Origin: Candidatus Omnitrophota bacterium
GTDB taxonomy: Bacteria > Omnitrophota > Omnitrophia > Omnitrophales > Danuiimicrobiaceae
DNA length: 16,749 nucleotides
Assembly (NCBI GenBank): GCA_016206815.1
Contig: JACQQT010000003.1
Span: 1 to 16,749, forward strand
Reading direction: 5' to 3'
The translations under genes were made by a program, and so were the position numbers. The notes under the pieces were generated by a model that saw nothing but the letters and a program-made list of their open reading frames with translations, was not told where the DNA came from and ran no database searches. This document shows positions 15,011 to 16,749 of this stretch, piece by piece; the first letter of the stretch is position 1; every line of letters starts with the position of its first letter.

Positions 15011-15442
15011 ATGGGTATTTTGGGTTTGGACTTGGGTGAGAAGCGGATTGGAGTTGCGCACAGCGACGAATTGAATTTGCTGGCGCACGGAATCGGTTTT
15101 ATTGAAAACAAGAATGAGGTGTTCGTCCTTCGATCGATCGAGCGTTTTTTGGATCAATACCAAATCGACAAAATCGTTGTCGGGCTTCCCAAAACCATGA
15201 AGGGCGAGGTGGGGACTCAAGCCGAGAAGGTACTCGGATTCGTTACGGCACTCCAGAAAAAGCTTGCTTGTCCGGTGCTGACGTGGGATGAACGTCTGAC
15301 GACTGTTCAGGCGGAACGCTCCTTGATTGCGCAGGATGTCAGCCGGGCCAAGCGCAAGACGAAACGGGATGGGATTGCCGCTGAAATCATGCTGCAAAGT
15401 TATTTGGATTTTGAAAGGGAAGGGAAAGCGAAACATGTATAA
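15011..15442 (+). CDS. ruvX: Putative pre-16S rRNA nuclease / Holliday junction resolvase-like RuvX (YqgF)
   Basis: The 143 residue RNase H-fold protein has LGLDLGEKRIGVA at the start with D7, IDKIVVGLPKTMKGEVG in the middle, the DERLTT motif (D93-R95), and a C-terminal D120 in RDGIAAEIMLQSYLD. These are the YqgF/RuvX acidic residues that bind the catalytic metals. In E. coli the family trims the 5' end of 16S rRNA; some members are described as resolvases. The length is typical. The start ATG 15011 lies three bases after trpA, with no strong ribosome site, suggesting coupling. The 3' end overlaps the peptidase by eight bases. Confidence 0.93.
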   Translation: MGILGLDLGEKRIGVAHSDELNLLAHGIGFIENKNEVFVLRSIERFLDQYQIDKIVVGLPKTMKGEVGTQAEKVLGFVTALQKKLACPVLTWDERLTTVQAERSLIAQDVSRAKRKTKRDGIAAEIMLQSYLDFEREGKAKHV

Positions 15443-16712
15443 ACAGTCTGTTCTGTCCAACGGCCTTCGTGTGATCAGCCATCAACTAAAACCGCGGGAT
15501 TCGGTGGGGCTTGCCATTTGGGTGCGGGTCGGCGGGAGATTCGAAGCCAAATCCATTTCCGGAATCTCGCACTTCGTTGAGCATATGCTGTTTAAAGGGA
15601 CCAAGCACCGAACGACCAAGCAAATCAAAGAAGAAGTGGAGGGCGTGGGCGGCATGTTGAATGCGTTTACCGGGGAAGAGAGCACCTGTTATTTTGTTAA
15701 AATTCCAAAAGCGCATTTGGCGCTTGCTTTTAACGTTCTGCAGGATATGGTGAATCACGCAACCCTGGATCCCAAAGAATTCAATAAAGAGAAGCCCGTG
15801 ATTCTAGAAGAAATCAAAATGTATCTGGATCTTCCGTCTCAGCACGTGCACGAAATGATGAGTGAACTGTTGTGGCCTGAGCAGGCGCTGGGCCGGCCGA
15901 TTGCGGGAACCTTGAAATCGGTTTCCAATTTGAAGCGAAGCGATTTGGCGAAACACGTGAAATCTTATTATCATCCCCGCAATATTTTGGTGACGGCCTG
16001 CGGTGAAATTGATCACGATGAGATCAGGGATTTAACCGCCCGGCATTTTGACCGGGGGGGAAACGGAAGAATTTCCCAATTTCCGAAGGCTTTGTTTTCT
16101 ACACATTCGAAGAAAAACCATTTTTGGTTTTTGGATAAAAAAACCGAGCAAACCCATTTTGTCCTCGGGTTTCACGGCCTTTCCCGGAACCATCCGGACC
16201 GGTATCAGCTGGCGCTCCTGAACGTGATTTTAGGCGCGAACATGAGCAGCCGGTTATTTGAGGAGGTTAGAGAACGGCGCGGCCTGGCCTATGAAATCAA
16301 ATCGGGTTTGGGTTTTTATGATGATACGGGTTCGATTGTGATTTCGGCAGGCGTTGAACCCCGAAAAGCGCCCCTTGCGATTCGAGTGATCATGCGGGAA
16401 TTGGGACGCTTCAAACGAAAACCGGTTACCGAAGGTGAGCTGAGACGGGCGAAAGACTACTTTTTGGGTCAGCTTCTTTTGGGGCTTGAGGACACTCTGG
16501 ATCACGCCTTGTGGTATGGCGAACATATTCTTTATGGAGGCAAACTCCCGAATTTAGAAGAAATCCGGCAGAAAATAGAGCAAGTCACCCAGTGTGATAT
16601 CCAAAAACTTGCCGGTCGGTTTTTTAAGACCGGCGGAGTTCATTTGTCGCTGATCGGCCCGTTGGATGCAACCTATGAAAAGAAGATCAAAGTGGAGTGT
16701 CTATGTCCCTGA
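15435..16712 (+). CDS. M16 family zinc metallopeptidase (processing-peptidase type)
   Basis: The 425 residue product carries the inverted zinc motif HFVEH at 46-50 (H46, E49, H50). A distal glutamate lies in VILEEIKMYLD (E125 or E126), at the spacing expected for M16 enzymes. The second domain has the substrate-binding EEVRERRGLAYEI region. Single-chain proteins of this size resemble the bacterial relatives of mitochondrial processing peptidase (YmxG type), and usually act as dimers on unfolded peptides. I see no signal peptide, so it is probably cytoplasmic. The start ATG 15435 overlaps ruvX; the longer in-frame start at 15327 lies within ruvX and is rejected. AGGGA at 15421-15425 is a plausible ribosome site. 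Its substrate cannot be read from the sequence. Confidence 0.93.
   Translation: MYKQSVLSNGLRVISHQLKPRDSVGLAIWVRVGGRFEAKSISGISHFVEHMLFKGTKHRTTKQIKEEVEGVGGMLNAFTGEESTCYFVKIPKAHLALAFNVLQDMVNHATLDPKEFNKEKPVILEEIKMYLDLPSQHVHEMMSELLWPEQALGRPIAGTLKSVSNLKRSDLAKHVKSYYHPRNILVTACGEIDHDEIRDLTARHFDRGGNGRISQFPKALFSTHSKKNHFWFLDKKTEQTHFVLGFHGLSRNHPDRYQLALLNVILGANMSSRLFEEVRERRGLAYEIKSGLGFYDDTGSIVISAGVEPRKAPLAIRVIMRELGRFKRKPVTEGELRRAKDYFLGQLLLGLEDTLDHALWYGEHILYGGKLPNLEEIRQKIEQVTQCDIQKLAGRFFKTGGVHLSLIGPLDATYEKKIKVECLCP
16694..16697 (+). promoter_or_regulatory. Ribosome binding site for rpe
   Basis: GGAG lies five bases before ATG 16703, within the last codons of the M16 peptidase gene. It supports translation of the truncated gene from this ATG. 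Confidence 0.5.
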
Positions 16713-16749
16713 AAAAGAAATTGATTGCGCCGAGTATTCTGTCCGCCGA
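16703..16749 (+). CDS. rpe: Ribulose-phosphate 3-epimerase, 5' end (partial)
   Basis: Only 15 full codons are present, then the window ends. The visible N-terminus MSLKKKLIAPSILSA matches the very conserved start of Rpe (IAPSILSADF), whose serine lies in the active site of the TIM barrel. Rpe interconverts ribulose 5-phosphate and xylulose 5-phosphate in the pentose phosphate pathway. ATG 16703 overlaps the peptidase stop by ten bases and has GGAG upstream. The match is short but distinctive. Confidence 0.8.
   Translation, partial: MSLKKKLIAPSILSA

Noticed and set aside
15327..15434. An upstream ATG at 15327 as the M16 peptidase start
   Set aside because: The added 36 residues are read from within ruvX in another frame and do not resemble an M16 N-terminus or a signal peptide.
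14807..15460. A 217 codon minus-strand frame over the end of trpA and ruvX
   Set aside because: Both plus-strand genes have clear catalytic motifs there. The antisense product looks low-complexity and unlike any family I know, so it is a shadow frame.

Overview
The window is one uninterrupted, same-strand stretch of a bacterial chromosome with almost no non-coding DNA. It holds 17 genes, all on the + strand and most joined by 1 to 41 base overlaps or gaps under 10 bases. Only one real intergenic space exists (10131-10276). Peptidoglycan synthesis genes, a BatD/BatE-type periplasmic pair with a signal peptide, and a balanced base composition fit a Gram-negative, probably uncultured bacterium. 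A lineage such as Omnitrophota or a neighbour of the PVC group is a guess from overall flavour, not something the sequence proves. No mobile elements, tRNA/rRNA genes or CRISPR arrays were seen.

Region 1 (1-10130) is the downstream part of a division and cell wall (dcw) cluster in canonical order: murF (3' end only), mraY, murD, ftsW, murG, murC, murB, ddl, ftsQ and an ftsA-like gene. Together these build the cytoplasmic UDP-MurNAc-pentapeptide (murB, murC, murD, ddl, murF), load it on the lipid carrier (mraY, murG), polymerise it at the septum (ftsW) and supply divisome parts (ftsQ, ftsA). The cluster stops after ftsA. The expected ftsZ does not follow, and the ftsA product has lost the acidic residues of both phosphate-binding motifs of the actin fold.

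Region 2 (10131-10276) is a 146 base gap with a good sigma70-type promoter (TTGACT, 17 bases, TAGAAT) flanked by two copies of an 11 base direct repeat.

Region 3 (10277-16749) looks like a second operon read from that promoter: a BatD-like and a BatE-like envelope protein, tryptophan synthase beta and alpha (trpB, trpA), the RuvX/YqgF nuclease, an M16 zinc peptidase, and the first codons of rpe (ribulose-phosphate 3-epimerase), which runs off the window. The overlaps imply translational coupling across functionally unrelated genes.

I found no clearly new multi-gene system. The points most worth a second look are the degenerate FtsA with no ftsZ beside it, a MurD with a shortened central domain, and the coupling of orphan batDE to trpBA.
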